A stretch of DNA of 64,000 bases from Olavius sp. associated proteobacterium Delta 1 (GCA_902749685.1 CACVKW010001383.1:1-64000); one strand, 5' to 3'. Positions 9,930 to 19,207 are shown, numbered from the stretch's first letter. Numbers and translations are program-made. The notes: generated by a model not told the origin, from the letters alone.

Positions 9930-11087
9930 TCATTTTGAGATGGCCGCGGCAATTCTTCGAGCCACATCTTGCCATGTAAGGTTGTCGATAAAGAATTGGT
10001 TTAACCTGCCCGCGGCTTCTTGTCTCAGATTCCTGTCATGGTATAGGCTACTAAGCAATTTCACTAGCCCGTCAAGATTTTCAGCTTCAAACCTGAAAAC
10101 CCATTTTTGGATTTCAGCGGGGTAAGCGCTTAAATCGCTACTCGTGGTTATTACCGGCAGCTTAAAACTTAAGTACGTCGCAAATTTACTAGGAAGCGAG
10201 CCATAAAGTTCAGTCGAGATTTTGGTCAAAGGAATAATCGCTGCGTCAAAAGCGGGTAGATATCGGTGGAGTTCGGTTTCCTGTATGAAACCGGTAAAAA
10301 CGACCCTTTCTGTCAACTGCTTTTCACCAACAAATTGCTTGAGTTGGATTAATTGTGGTCCATCGCCAATAATGATAAATTTTATACCCGGTATTACCTC
10401 GGCAAGCCTTCGCATTGCGATAATCGGCGTTATCAAATCAAATCTTTCATAAACTGACCCAACAAATCCCAAATAGAAGCCGGTGCCGTCTAAATTCATA
10501 GTTCTAAGCGCTGAGGCTCTTGCGTCTCGGTTTTCAATCTGCGGGTCACATCCATTCATGATGAAATTGACTTTTCCTTGGGTGAACGGGTACTTTTCTT
10601 CGATCCAGGTTTTCATGGGAATTGAATTGGCAATCAGGCCGCGCGCCTGCTTGAAGTCGCGCAGTTGATTTTCTTTAACTTTCGATACAAATCTTTGACT
10701 GCAAACTATCGTCCCAAAATATGCAGGTAAAAGGTCATTTATTTCAATGAAGAGCGGAATGTTGAATATTTTTGATATGACTCTCGGCACAGGGTTGTTT
10801 TCAAGCTCACGTACATATATCGCTTGATATTTCTTGAATAAACAGCGGATAAAGAAGAATAAGCCGCATTGATTTATTACCCACCACTTGCCCAGAGTCG
10901 AAAAACGCCAAGGCCAGATACAATGGAAATTTATCCCGCCTATTACCGGAAGCTGCGACTTGGGGCGTGGTAAGACGGCGTCTGCCTGACAACCATTTTG
11001 GCTTAATCCTTTCAATACGCCGAGCGTATGTGTCCGGCAAGCGTTGGGAACATCAAGCTCAACGAAAGAAAAGTATAGGATTCGCAT
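9930..11087 (-). CDS. GT4-type glycosyltransferase, paralogue of the next gene upstream
   Basis: About 385 residues, starting MRILYFSFVELDVPNACR. I chose the ATG at 11087 because the protein encoded at 11137-12330 starts with nearly the same sequence; a longer frame beginning at TTG 11126 would add 13 residues. GT-B fold features are seen: LGFVGSVYERFD, IIGDGP and VVFTGFIQE in the donor half. The acceptor half contains AIYVRELENNPVPR, also shared with the neighbour. The pair probably arose by tandem duplication and may add two related sugars in succession. Confidence 0.8.
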   Translation of the reverse strand: MRILYFSFVELDVPNACRTHTLGVLKGLSQNGCQADAVLPRPKSQLPVIGGINFHCIWPWRFSTLGKWWVINQCGLFFFIRCLFKKYQAIYVRELENNPVPRVISKIFNIPLFIEINDLLPAYFGTIVCSQRFVSKVKENQLRDFKQARGLIANSIPMKTWIEEKYPFTQGKVNFIMNGCDPQIENRDARASALRTMNLDGTGFYLGFVGSVYERFDLITPIIAMRRLAEVIPGIKFIIIGDGPQLIQLKQFVGEKQLTERVVFTGFIQETELHRYLPAFDAAIIPLTKISTELYGSLPSKFATYLSFKLPVITTSSDLSAYPAEIQKWVFRFEAENLDGLVKLLSSLYHDRNLRQEAAGRLNQFFIDNLTWQDVARRIAAAISK

Positions 11088-11136
11088 TCGAGAAACTTTC
11101 AAATTTGCGATAGGCGACTGAGCCAAGGGTTTACAT

Positions 11137-12330
11137 TCACACGGGAACTGTTTTCGATCTGCCTTTTGCTTGATCTAGCTTGACGATTGCAAGAATTTTT
11201 TTGACGACCGCCCTCCAGGTAAGCCCATTAACCGCAAAATCATACAAGATCTCGCCACGCCGCTGCCGTTCCTGCGGATGGGCATAGAGCCAGCAGATCG
11301 CCTCCGCCAGAGATTGCGGATCGGCCGGCCGGGTCAACACCAATCCTTGCCGCAATTGCGCGGGATACTGGTCCATGTAACAGTCGTTGGCAATAACGGG
11401 AATCCGGAAACCGGCAAAGGTGGCAAATCGGGTCGTAATCGGACCACCAAATTTAATACCAGCGCGCGTCAAGTATATCAAACCGACATCAATCGCCCCC
11501 ATAATAGTATGGAGCTCTTCAGGTTGAATATAGCCCACAACGATCAGGCAGGAGTCAAGATCCAATTTTTGAGCTTCAGCGATTAAATCATTGAGCATCG
11601 GCCCTGCTCCGATAAGGATCAGACGGAGTTGCGGAATTTTAGGCTGACAAATTTTGATGGCTTCTAAAAGCCCATACATATCATAGGCCTGCCAAATTGT
11701 GCCGAGATACCCCAGATTGAATCCATCCCGGGGCAGTTTGAGGCGTTTTATGGCTGCCCGGCGATCGGTTGGCCTTATGATCTTTTGATCAAAACCGTTT
11801 AGAATCACGTGGGCTTTTTCCGGCTTGAGTTTGTAGCTTCGAATCAAGGACTGGCATGCGGTATAGGCGGGTATGATAAGACCTTGGGCGTGTCGCAGAT
11901 CTGCGGCCTGATGGATCATAGCGCTTTTAATATAGTTGGGCTTAGCGTTCCTCATCTTCAGATTGCCGGACAATATATTGTTGATCTCGATGTACAGGGG
12001 AATTCGATATAAAATGGAAATCCAGCGCGGCATCGGGTTAATTTCAAGTTCACGCACATAGATGGCATCATATTTATTGAACAAGCACAGGGAAAAAAAA
12101 TACAATCCGCTGATTATCTTTACCCATCTCTGTCCCATCAGCGAAAAACGCCAAGGCCAGATAAAATAAAACCTTACCCGGGGTATCCTTGGCCTTATTT
12201 TTTGGGGTAATGGCACAATTGCGTCGACCCGGCATCCATTTTGGCTGAAACCGTCGAGAACACCCAACGTATGCGTCTGGCAGGCATTGGGAATGTCGAG
12301 TTCTACGAAAGAGAAATATAAAATTCGCAA
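11137..12330 (-). CDS. GT4-type glycosyltransferase, tandem paralogue
   Basis: A 397-residue GT-B glycosyltransferase beginning MRILYFSFVELDIPNACQ. The donor half has LGYLGTIWQAYD, LILIGAGP and VVGYIQPEELH. It shares start, acceptor-half motifs (DAIYVRELEINPMPR) and length with the next gene downstream, but the two are clearly diverged, so the duplication is not recent. Neither shows the standard EGFG..E motif, so both may belong to a side branch of GT4. A gap of 49 bp separates the two coding regions if the downstream gene starts at 11087. Confidence 0.8.
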   Translation of the reverse strand: MRILYFSFVELDIPNACQTHTLGVLDGFSQNGCRVDAIVPLPQKIRPRIPRVRFYFIWPWRFSLMGQRWVKIISGLYFFSLCLFNKYDAIYVRELEINPMPRWISILYRIPLYIEINNILSGNLKMRNAKPNYIKSAMIHQAADLRHAQGLIIPAYTACQSLIRSYKLKPEKAHVILNGFDQKIIRPTDRRAAIKRLKLPRDGFNLGYLGTIWQAYDMYGLLEAIKICQPKIPQLRLILIGAGPMLNDLIAEAQKLDLDSCLIVVGYIQPEELHTIMGAIDVGLIYLTRAGIKFGGPITTRFATFAGFRIPVIANDCYMDQYPAQLRQGLVLTRPADPQSLAEAICWLYAHPQERQRRGEILYDFAVNGLTWRAVVKKILAIVKLDQAKGRSKTVPV

Positions 12331-12365
12331 TGGCGTCGATTAACAGTTGAGTTGTTTTGCAGGGA

Positions 12366-13805
12366 TTATTGCGCAAGTCCCCTTCGAAAAAGGTCCTGGA
12401 TTAGTCTGCGGTTCAAAAACAGAATGACCAAACCAAATACCGCAGCACCTGAAATACTGGCAGCACTGAATCGGAAAAGGGCCATCGCCCCTTCTAACTC
12501 GATTTGCGTCAACAGGGTCGCCGACGCCAAACCGATGGTTGCCGCCACCGGAACCAGCGAGGCTCTGAAAAGAATTTTAGCAAAGCCTTCTATAATGAGC
12601 CCCGTCATGATCGCGTTTAAAACAAAACTGACGAGGTAAACCATTGTGACCGCCCAACCGGCACCGATTATTCCCCAATGAACTGTAAAGGGATATATTA
12701 GCATCAAAAAGATCACAAGTTCCACCGTCTTGCTTGTGCTCTGGAGTTCCGGTCGATTGACGGCCAGCTGAACCGGTGCAATCACGTTGGAAAGCCCCCT
12801 GAAAAGTCCTAACAGGCAAAGAATTTGAAGCACAATGGACATCGGCAGCCACTTTGCCCCCAAAAATATACGAATAAAATCCCCGGACACAAGAATAATC
12901 AGGGCTGCCAGGGGTAAAAGAACTATCAAGGTGGTTTCGAAAACCCGACCGAATGCTTCCCCTAATCGTTTCCGATCATCTTGGACTAAAGAGTACGCCG
13001 GAAAAGAAATTTTTCCGACGATGCCGGCCAGGCTGGTTACGGGAATATTGGCGATGTTGTAAGCCATGGCGTAATATCCCAGCACCTTCAACCCGAGTAG
13101 TTTCCCAACCAGGGCATCATCTGCGTTGGTGACGACAAATGTCACGAGGGTGATCCAAAAAATATGTTTCCCGAAATGAATCAAATGCCCGGCCTTGGCC
13201 GAATCCCAAAAAATACGCGGCCGAAAAGGATGCATTCGATAAGACAGAAAACAGTAACTCGCTCGCCAGACGACACTGCCGAATACTATGGCCCATACGT
13301 TTCTGAGCAACAGGGCCAGCAATATGGCTACAATGCTACCGCAAAAATCTGACAACAACTCGAGCTTTACCTTTTGTCTGAAATCGATATCTTTCTGATA
13401 GTAAATAATCCCGATATTGGTGAGTCCCTCCAGCACAAAACAGATCGCAATGACCTGCAGAACCGGTTTGAGAGAGGCGTTGCTGAAATAATTGGCGATC
13501 TGCTCCGCCGCCAAATAAAGAACTAAAAACAACACGACCCCCCTGATGATGGTGATGGTCCAGGCCGTGTTCAGATCATCCGGGCCGACATCTTTTTTTT
13601 GAATCAACGCCGATTCAACGCCTATCTCTGAAAAGACATTCAAACAACCGATTGAAAGCATTGCCAGTCCGATGACACCAAAATCCTGGGGCGTGAGGAT
13701 TCGTGCCAGGACGATCATCTTGATGATACCGAGGCCTCTTGCCAGCCAATTGCCGGTCAAACTCCAGGTACCGGACCGGATCACCTTAAGGCTGAGACTT
13801 TCCAC
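12366..13805 (-). CDS. Wzx-type oligosaccharide flippase (MOP superfamily)
   Basis: A 479-residue polytopic protein with about 12-14 hydrophobic helices and no large soluble domain. The N-terminal SGTWSLTGNWLARGLGIIK, then VLARILTPQDFGVIGLAM and FSEIGVESALIQKK, are typical of the polysaccharide transport (PST) branch of the MOP superfamily. These proteins move undecaprenyl-linked repeat units across the inner membrane. Its presence together with several glycosyltransferases supports a Wzx-dependent polysaccharide or O-antigen pathway; I see no Wzy polymerase or Wzz/Wza export gene in the window, so the locus may continue elsewhere. Confidence 0.85.
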   Translation of the reverse strand: MESLSLKVIRSGTWSLTGNWLARGLGIIKMIVLARILTPQDFGVIGLAMLSIGCLNVFSEIGVESALIQKKDVGPDDLNTAWTITIIRGVVLFLVLYLAAEQIANYFSNASLKPVLQVIAICFVLEGLTNIGIIYYQKDIDFRQKVKLELLSDFCGSIVAILLALLLRNVWAIVFGSVVWRASYCFLSYRMHPFRPRIFWDSAKAGHLIHFGKHIFWITLVTFVVTNADDALVGKLLGLKVLGYYAMAYNIANIPVTSLAGIVGKISFPAYSLVQDDRKRLGEAFGRVFETTLIVLLPLAALIILVSGDFIRIFLGAKWLPMSIVLQILCLLGLFRGLSNVIAPVQLAVNRPELQSTSKTVELVIFLMLIYPFTVHWGIIGAGWAVTMVYLVSFVLNAIMTGLIIEGFAKILFRASLVPVAATIGLASATLLTQIELEGAMALFRFSAASISGAAVFGLVILFLNRRLIQDLFRRGLAQ

Positions 13806-13870
13806 CCGCCCTCCATGAAGGGGTTCTTATTCGATCCATATGCAAAATATCAAAGCCGTCCGAGATCACG

Positions 13871-14647
13871 CTATGCCGTGTCAAGGTGAGCCAAATACAA
13901 CCGATAATAGGGAAACTGCCTGAAAAAGGGCAGTTGGGAGAAAATCCTGTTGAGGTTTTCTCGATAAAGCAGATTCATACCATGCTCCATCCATGAAAGC
14001 CCACCTTGCCACATGGGAAACACAAAACCCACGCCGCTTCTACGGACGACCTTAAAGCCACATCTTGAAAGTTCCTTTTCAAACCATTTGAACGTCTGAA
14101 ACCGATGTCGAAAGCCCTTAAGTGTGATTGGGGAGAGTTCGCGCACATGTTGTTCAGCACAACAATAAACCGGCGCCCTGAGGCGGTACATTGCCCAAAG
14201 GCTTCGGAGGGTAACCGATGGCATGCTGATAATCAGATGGCCCTTTGGTTCGAGACATCGTGCACACTCCGCCAAGCTTAGAGAGATCTCTTCGACATGC
14301 TCTAAGGTTTCGATGCTAACGATCCCTCCCAATGATTGATCGGCAAACGGCAGATCAGTCACCGAAGCCTGAACCAGCAATCGGTAAGGATGATCACACG
14401 CTCGAACCAAGCGGATCTGCTCGATGTCAAGTCCCAGCATACGGCGGTGAGTTTCGACCAAATCCGCCAACTGCCCGTCACCGCAGGCAGCGTCAAGCCA
14501 GGTAGTCTCAGGCAGTGTGTTGATCCACCGGGCAACCTTTTCCAGGAGAATCATGGGCCAAGGCCAAATCCTTCGCATTGCTGGATTGTAGCGTCCCTCT
14601 GATAGGTTCACGGGATAATATGGACGGAAATTGGTTTCTGGAGTCAA
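13871..14647 (-). CDS. Class I SAM-dependent methyltransferase
   Basis: A 258-residue methyltransferase with TWLDAACGDGQLADL (motif I, residues 49-63), an acidic LGLDIEQ loop, LPFADQSLGGIVSIETLEHVEE as motifs II/III and a C-terminal hydrophobic/aromatic region, like Methyltransf_11 proteins in polysaccharide loci. It is the most upstream gene of the minus-strand locus, so the promoter of the cluster should lie to its right, within 14648-15430. Substrate unknown. Confidence 0.8.
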   Translation of the reverse strand: MTPETNFRPYYPVNLSEGRYNPAMRRIWPWPMILLEKVARWINTLPETTWLDAACGDGQLADLVETHRRMLGLDIEQIRLVRACDHPYRLLVQASVTDLPFADQSLGGIVSIETLEHVEEISLSLAECARCLEPKGHLIISMPSVTLRSLWAMYRLRAPVYCCAEQHVRELSPITLKGFRHRFQTFKWFEKELSRCGFKVVRRSGVGFVFPMWQGGLSWMEHGMNLLYRENLNRIFSQLPFFRQFPYYRLYLAHLDTA

Positions 14648-15434
14648 GGCCGATGCACGTTGGACAAACGGTCAACCATGAATAAGAATGGACCGCTAGT
14701 TAGGCAGCTCCGCCTGGTCAATTGCACTGCTCGATCAGGCTTAACCACCTATAATTATTATACTAATTTAATCCAAAACGGCTTTTTTATTTTCAGCCAA
14801 TAGTAAGGCTGCCGCCACGATGAAGCCGATGATGGAATGATTTTTTAACGTTGTGATTGTCTGGGACTTGTTTTCTTACGCAAAAGGATCAATTTGCCTG
14901 AGCACAACCTGTTGAATTTATGCAAATTACATGCCCAAACGTATGCGACATCGATTTGGCAGGATAACAGGCACTGGCTTTGCATTAATAAAGCCAAAAA
15001 TTGGCCGACCCGCCTAATTTGACTGCGTTTTCAAATACCTGCCTTTTTGAGTAAAAAAAATGAGACCGACTCCGCCGGTGGCCCAGATGATGGATGCAAA
15101 CGGGATAATGCTAGGATGTCGGTAAAATTAATGCAAGATTCCTACCGCACAGGCAATAGAAGAAATTTTATAGATGATTTAGACTGGGCAGAAATGAAAT
15201 TTTAGTTCATTTATCAATTTAAAAAATGGGACGGAATTATAAATCATAGAAAATTACGCTTGCCTGAATTTCGTTGTCCAAATTCAAAAAAGGATAATAG
15301 ATCGGGAAAACTACCGGCAGATTATTGACGGTTTCAACCTCCACTTTACCCCCCCAGGCATTTTTAAAACCGCTATTAAATCTTTTAACACTTGAGAATT
15401 ATTTTTAAAATTTAATAAAGTTCTCAATTTTCTC
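14648..15434. other. Long intergenic region between polysaccharide locus and dcw cluster
   Basis: About 790 bp separating the leftward polysaccharide locus from the rightward dcw cluster. I see no convincing gene. Two short minus-strand stretches with a hydrophobic core and basic tail (near 14762-14860 and 15010-15120) lack start codons and are probably noise. One sigma-54-like motif is present near 14970-14984. The part from 15200 on is AT-rich, as expected upstream of a strong promoter. Confidence 0.5.
14970..14984 (+). promoter_or_regulatory. Candidate sigma-54-type promoter element
   Basis: GGCAC, five bases, then TTGCA reads as a -24/-12 element with the GG and GC dinucleotides in the correct spacing. 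It points right, but the next gene on that strand (mraZ) starts about 520 bp downstream and has its own sigma-70-type promoter. One such match is expected by chance at low frequency, so this is weak evidence. Confidence 0.25.
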
Positions 15435-15463
15435 TTGACACTCCCAGGGATCTATTCTTTAAT
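15435..15463 (+). promoter_or_regulatory. Sigma-70-type promoter of mraZ/dcw cluster
   Basis: TTGACA (15435-15440), a 17-bp spacer and TTTAAT (15458-15463) form a good -35/-10 pair 40 bp before the mraZ start. Transcription would begin near 15470, directly at the MraZ box repeats, which fits autoregulation by MraZ. Confidence 0.7.
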
Positions 15464-15473
15464 AGGGATTATA

Positions 15474-15502
15474 GTGGATAAATGTGGAGTAATGTGGGGT
15501 AA
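15474..15502 (+). promoter_or_regulatory. MraZ box operator (three 10-bp repeats)
   Basis: GTGG occurs at 15474, 15484 and 15494, each followed by an AT-rich hexamer (ATAAAT, AGTAAT, GGTAAA), giving an exact 10-bp period. This is the expected form of the MraZ operator, in which the protein ring contacts successive TGG-type repeats spaced 10 bp apart. The third repeat (GTGGGG) lies about 5 bp before the ATG and probably also serves as the mraZ ribosome binding site. Confidence 0.75.
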
Positions 15503-15949
15503 ATGTTTCGAGGAAGCTCAAATCATACAATTGACCCTAAAGGGCGCATTATCATCCCGGCCAGGTTTCGCGACACCATAAAATCAAATGGCGGCAACGG
15601 TGTCATGGTGACGGTTATGGACAACTGTTTGTTCGCCTTCCCCTTTGATGCCTGGCACGAAATCGAAGATAAAATCATGTCGCTGCCCACAACGAACGCT
15701 TACATGCGTCGCTTCAGGCGGGTATTCATCGGCGAGGCATCTGAATGCAAGTGTGATAAACAGGATCGCATACTCATACCACCTACTTTAAGGCAATATG
15801 CCAAACTTGAAAAGGAAATTGTTCTGGTGGGCGCGTTAAAGCACTTTGAAATCTGGTCCAGAGGACCTTGGGAATCCGAAAAATTGGAATTGGGAAGCGA
15901 TATACTAAAGGAGGAGCTCAGTACCGAGATTGACAATTTAGGACTCTAA
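15503..15949 (+). CDS. mraZ: MraZ transcriptional regulator
   Basis: First gene of the dcw cluster; DNA-binding ring-forming protein of the AbrB/SpoVT superfamily that represses its own operon. It has 148 residues, the usual length. Two tandem swapped-hairpin domains are visible, each with the family signature: DPKGRIIIPARFR near residues 11-23 and DKQDRILIPPTLR near 86-98. Repeats matching MraZ boxes lie directly upstream. rsmH follows after 4 bp. Confidence 0.95.
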   Translation: MFRGSSNHTIDPKGRIIIPARFRDTIKSNGGNGVMVTVMDNCLFAFPFDAWHEIEDKIMSLPTTNAYMRRFRRVFIGEASECKCDKQDRILIPPTLRQYAKLEKEIVLVGALKHFEIWSRGPWESEKLELGSDILKEELSTEIDNLGL

Positions 15950-15953
15950 TTCG

Positions 15954-16892
15954 ATGTCTTACAGACATACGCCAGCGATGTTAAACGAAGTCATCTCTCT
16001 CCTGAACTGCCGTCCCGGCAAAACCTATGTTGACGGTACGCTGGGTGGTTCGGGACATGCCGGCGCAATTTGTTCCCGGATCATGCCGGGCGGCATTTTT
16101 ATCGGAATCGATCAGGACATCGATGCCATCAATCATGCAAAGGCCGCCCTGCAAAATGATGATCTGTACATTCACCTCCGGCACGGCAATTTTATTCGTC
16201 TCCCTGAGTTTTTTTCACAATTAAATATTAAGGCAGCCGATGGTATTTTACTGGATCTTGGATTATCGCAGAATCAACTTGAACGCAGCGGTCGCGGGTT
16301 TAGTTTCAGAAAGGATGAACCGCTGGACATGCGCATGGATACCCAATCGCCGCAGACTGCCGAGCATCTCGTCAACAAACTGGCGCCGCAAGATCTGCAG
16401 AAAATTTTCAAAGAATACGGCGAGGAGCGCTGGGCCAAAAAAATCGCCGGCAGCATCGTACGTATCCGGCAACAAAAAAAGATTCGCACCAGCAAACAAC
16501 TGGCACAAATTGTAACCGATTCGATCCCGCGGGGCGTCACGGCCAAACAAAAAATCCATCCCGCCACCCGGGTGTTTATGGCACTGCGAATTGCCGTAAA
16601 TCAGGAATTGGACCGGCTCGAGACGTTTATGGAATACGCCGTGGATTATCTAAATCCCGGCGGACGCCTGTGTGTGCTGTCTTTTCATTCACTGGAAGAC
16701 CGCATCGTCAAACAGCGGCTGAAAGCCCTGGAAAAAGGATGCACCTGCCCGCCCCGGTTCCCCCAGTGTGTCTGCGGGCAAAAACCACAGATTCGCATTC
16801 TGACTAAAAAAGTAGTGCGGCCGACAGACACAGAGGTTGCCGCCAATCCCATGGCCAGGAGCACCCGCTTGCGGGCGGCTGAAAAACTATAA
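15954..16892 (+). CDS. rsmH: 16S rRNA m4C1402 methyltransferase RsmH
   Basis: 312-residue SAM-dependent methyltransferase (formerly MraW) that N4-methylates C1402 in the decoding centre of 16S rRNA. It starts with the family motif HTPAMLNEVI, followed by YVDGTLGGSGHAGAI (SAM motif I), DGILLDLGLSQNQL and GRGFSFRKDEPLDMRM. The C-terminal LSFHSLEDRIVKQRL and the Cys-rich stretch CTCPPRFPQCVCG are also typical. It is the usual second gene of dcw clusters. The 135 bp to ftsL contain no clear signal. Confidence 0.95.
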   Translation: MSYRHTPAMLNEVISLLNCRPGKTYVDGTLGGSGHAGAICSRIMPGGIFIGIDQDIDAINHAKAALQNDDLYIHLRHGNFIRLPEFFSQLNIKAADGILLDLGLSQNQLERSGRGFSFRKDEPLDMRMDTQSPQTAEHLVNKLAPQDLQKIFKEYGEERWAKKIAGSIVRIRQQKKIRTSKQLAQIVTDSIPRGVTAKQKIHPATRVFMALRIAVNQELDRLETFMEYAVDYLNPGGRLCVLSFHSLEDRIVKQRLKALEKGCTCPPRFPQCVCGQKPQIRILTKKVVRPTDTEVAANPMARSTRLRAAEKL

Positions 16893-17027
16893 ATTGGGAT
16901 ACAGATGGGCGCGGTTTAACAGGATATTAAAATTGACAGAGGTTAACGAAAATTCATGCAAACGAATTCTCGAATTGTGGTATCTTTCAGGATTTAAATT
17001 TTCATCTGTGTTCATCAGGGAAGATCT

Positions 17028-17330
17028 GTGTCCAAAAATTTAATAAAAAAACGCATCAAGCGTAATCCGATGTTGACCATGGCCTGGCTGGTTTTGATGG
17101 CCGTGTTCATTGGCGAACTTCTTTTTTCAGCCTGGTGTCGCGAACAAAGCCGAATAATTGACTCTGATATCATCAAACAAACACAAATTACAGAACGCCT
17201 ATCGGGCATGCAGGATAAATTAAAAATTGAGCTTGCAGTGCTCAAGTCACCCAAGCGCATCACAAGAATAGCCAGGGATCGGTTGGGCCTGATTACGCCG
17301 ACACCGCAACAGACGATGGTCATACCTTAA
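17028..17330 (+). CDS. ftsL: Cell-division protein FtsL
   Basis: 100-residue bitopic membrane protein of the FtsQLB divisome subcomplex. A short basic cytoplasmic N-terminus (KKRIKRNP) precedes one TM segment (about residues 15-35, MLTMAWLVLMAVFIGELLFSA) and a periplasmic coiled-coil-like region ending in KRITRIARDRLGLITPTPQQ, a common FtsL C-terminal pattern. Sequence conservation is low in this family, so the call rests on size, topology and position between rsmH and ftsI. The start is a GTG preceded by AGGGAAG. Confidence 0.85.
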   Translation: MSKNLIKKRIKRNPMLTMAWLVLMAVFIGELLFSAWCREQSRIIDSDIIKQTQITERLSGMQDKLKIELAVLKSPKRITRIARDRLGLITPTPQQTMVIP

Positions 17331-17354
17331 ATATAAATGCCTAAAATAAGCTAA

Positions 17355-17369
17355 TCCGCCGGAGGCGGA
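17355..17369. repeat. Dispersed palindrome TCCGCC-N3-GGCGGA
   Basis: Perfect 6-bp inverted repeat with a GGA loop in the ftsL-ftsI spacer. The same palindrome, with differing loop bases, recurs at 22554, 30485 (one mismatch), 33525, 50039 and 57922, always outside confidently coding sequence. Confidence 0.7.
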
Positions 17370-17467
17370 CTAAATTGCCTAAAATTAAGGATCTGTGTCA
17401 ATTTAATTTGGTACGTTTGCATTATATGAATTCAAACCAAAATTAATTTCCAAACGGCTGATTGGTG

Positions 17468-19195
17468 ATGGAAAATAAATATTTTAAAATGCGAATTCTG
17501 CTGGTGGGTCTCTTATTTTTTATTGCGTTGGCGGTCATCGCCGCCAAGGCAATACACCTGCAGGTATTTGAAAGCCATTGGCTGTCTCAGGCAGCATCCG
17601 ATCAGTATGAAAAATCTTTAACCATCTCCGGTAAACGCGGAAATATCTATGACCGCAATCAGCGAGAGATGGCTGTCAGCATCGACGTGACGTCAATTGC
17701 CGCCTACCCGGCCCGCATAAAAGAGATTGAAGAAACTGCCAAAAAACTGGCCCAGGCCTTGAATCTGGACACCCGCAAGATCCGGCAAAAGCTGGCTCTC
17801 GACAGGTCGTTTGTCTGGATCAAGCGTAAAACGACTGCCCGAGAGACCCAGTTGGTCGAAGAACTCAAGCTGTCGGGCATCGACTTTGTCCCGGAATTCA
17901 ATCGTTTTTATCCGAACACGACGCTTGCGGCTCAGGCCCTGGGCTTTACCGGGTTAGACGGGAAGGGTCTGGAAGGAATTGAATTTTATTACAATCGGCA
18001 ACTCAAAGGAGCCGAAAGCAAAATTACGATCTTCGAGGATGCGTTGGGCAACGGGTTTAGATCAGAAGACAGACAGTTGGCGAGCAACAGTGGTCATAAC
18101 CTGGTCCTGACAATCGACAGCAATATCCAATATATAACCGAGAGCACCTTGATTGAAGCAGTCAATCAATTTTCAGCCAACTCCGCCATGGCGGTTGTCA
18201 TGCAACCGCGAACGGGTGCCATTCTGGCGATAGCCCATTTCCCGACCATCAATCCGAATTCCTATCTGACTTTCGAGCGGTCCCTGTGGCGCAACCGGGC
18301 CATCACAGATCCGTTTGAACCGGGATCAACCATGAAGATTTTCAGTGCTGCCGCCGCTCTGGAGTCCGGCAACATCAATTATAACGACATTTTTTACTGT
18401 GAGAATGGGGCCTACAAGATAGGTAAAAATGTGGTTCACGACCACAGCAAGTATGGTTGGCTGTCGCTGCAGCAAATAATTAAATTTTCGAGTAACATCG
18501 GGGCCGTTAAAATCGGTGAAAAAGTCGGAGCCAAAACCCTTTATCAAACATTTCAAAATTTTGGGTTTGGCACCAGATCCGGCATTGATTGCCCCGGTGA
18601 GACGACCGGCAGTCTGTCGCATTACTCATCCTGGTCGGAGATAGACATCGGTGCCATCTCGTTCGGTCATGGTATTGCCGTTTCTGCGGTTCAATTGATA
18701 ACGGCCGTTTCAGCGATTGCCAATGACGGTATTCTCATGAAACCCTATATTGTGATGGAAGTCTCCGACCAAAACGGTCAACCCGTTAAACGCTTTAAAC
18801 CCCGGCAGGTCAGAAGAGTCATATCCGTCCGAACTGCCGCAATCATTAAAAAAATTCTGAAGACGGTTACCTCAAAAGGGGGGACCGGCGTGAAGGCCGC
18901 TTTGGACCGGTATTCTGTTTGCGGTAAAACCGGCACGGCCCGCAAGCTTGATCAAGAAGGTAAGTATTCGGACAGCAAGCACGTGGCCTCATTTGTCGGA
19001 TTTACACCCGCCAATAAGCCGGAGATTGCGGTGCTGGTGATCATTGATGAACCCAAAGAAAATTACTACGGCGGCATCGTGGCAGCGCCGGTCTTCAAAA
19101 AAATTGCCCAGCAAACCCTAAATTATTTAAATGTACCACCGGAGGGTGACACAACCAAATTCAGAGTGTCAGTGGAAAACAAAGTCAACGGGTAA
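17468..19195 (+). CDS. ftsI: Peptidoglycan transpeptidase FtsI (PBP3)
   Basis: About 575-residue class B penicillin-binding protein that cross-links septal peptidoglycan. N-terminal TM anchor (about residues 8-30), then the class B pedestal domain with RGNIYDRN, and a transpeptidase domain with the three active-site motifs STMK (catalytic Ser, in FEPGSTMK), SSN (in IIKFSSNIGAVK) and KTG (in CGKTGTARK). No PASTA domain is seen at the C-terminus. I prefer the ATG at 17468; TTG 17462 and GTG 17465 are in frame and no clear ribosome binding site decides. murE follows after 12 bp. Confidence 0.95.
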   Translation: MENKYFKMRILLVGLLFFIALAVIAAKAIHLQVFESHWLSQAASDQYEKSLTISGKRGNIYDRNQREMAVSIDVTSIAAYPARIKEIEETAKKLAQALNLDTRKIRQKLALDRSFVWIKRKTTARETQLVEELKLSGIDFVPEFNRFYPNTTLAAQALGFTGLDGKGLEGIEFYYNRQLKGAESKITIFEDALGNGFRSEDRQLASNSGHNLVLTIDSNIQYITESTLIEAVNQFSANSAMAVVMQPRTGAILAIAHFPTINPNSYLTFERSLWRNRAITDPFEPGSTMKIFSAAAALESGNINYNDIFYCENGAYKIGKNVVHDHSKYGWLSLQQIIKFSSNIGAVKIGEKVGAKTLYQTFQNFGFGTRSGIDCPGETTGSLSHYSSWSEIDIGAISFGHGIAVSAVQLITAVSAIANDGILMKPYIVMEVSDQNGQPVKRFKPRQVRRVISVRTAAIIKKILKTVTSKGGTGVKAALDRYSVCGKTGTARKLDQEGKYSDSKHVASFVGFTPANKPEIAVLVIIDEPKENYYGGIVAAPVFKKIAQQTLNYLNVPPEGDTTKFRVSVENKVNG

Positions 19196-19207
19196 ACAGG
19201 TAAAGCG

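Noticed and set aside
14760-15120. Two short minus-strand frames with hydrophobic tails resembling PEP-CTERM or other sorting signals
   Set aside because: Neither has a start codon or enough upstream frame, and no exosortase gene is present in the window.
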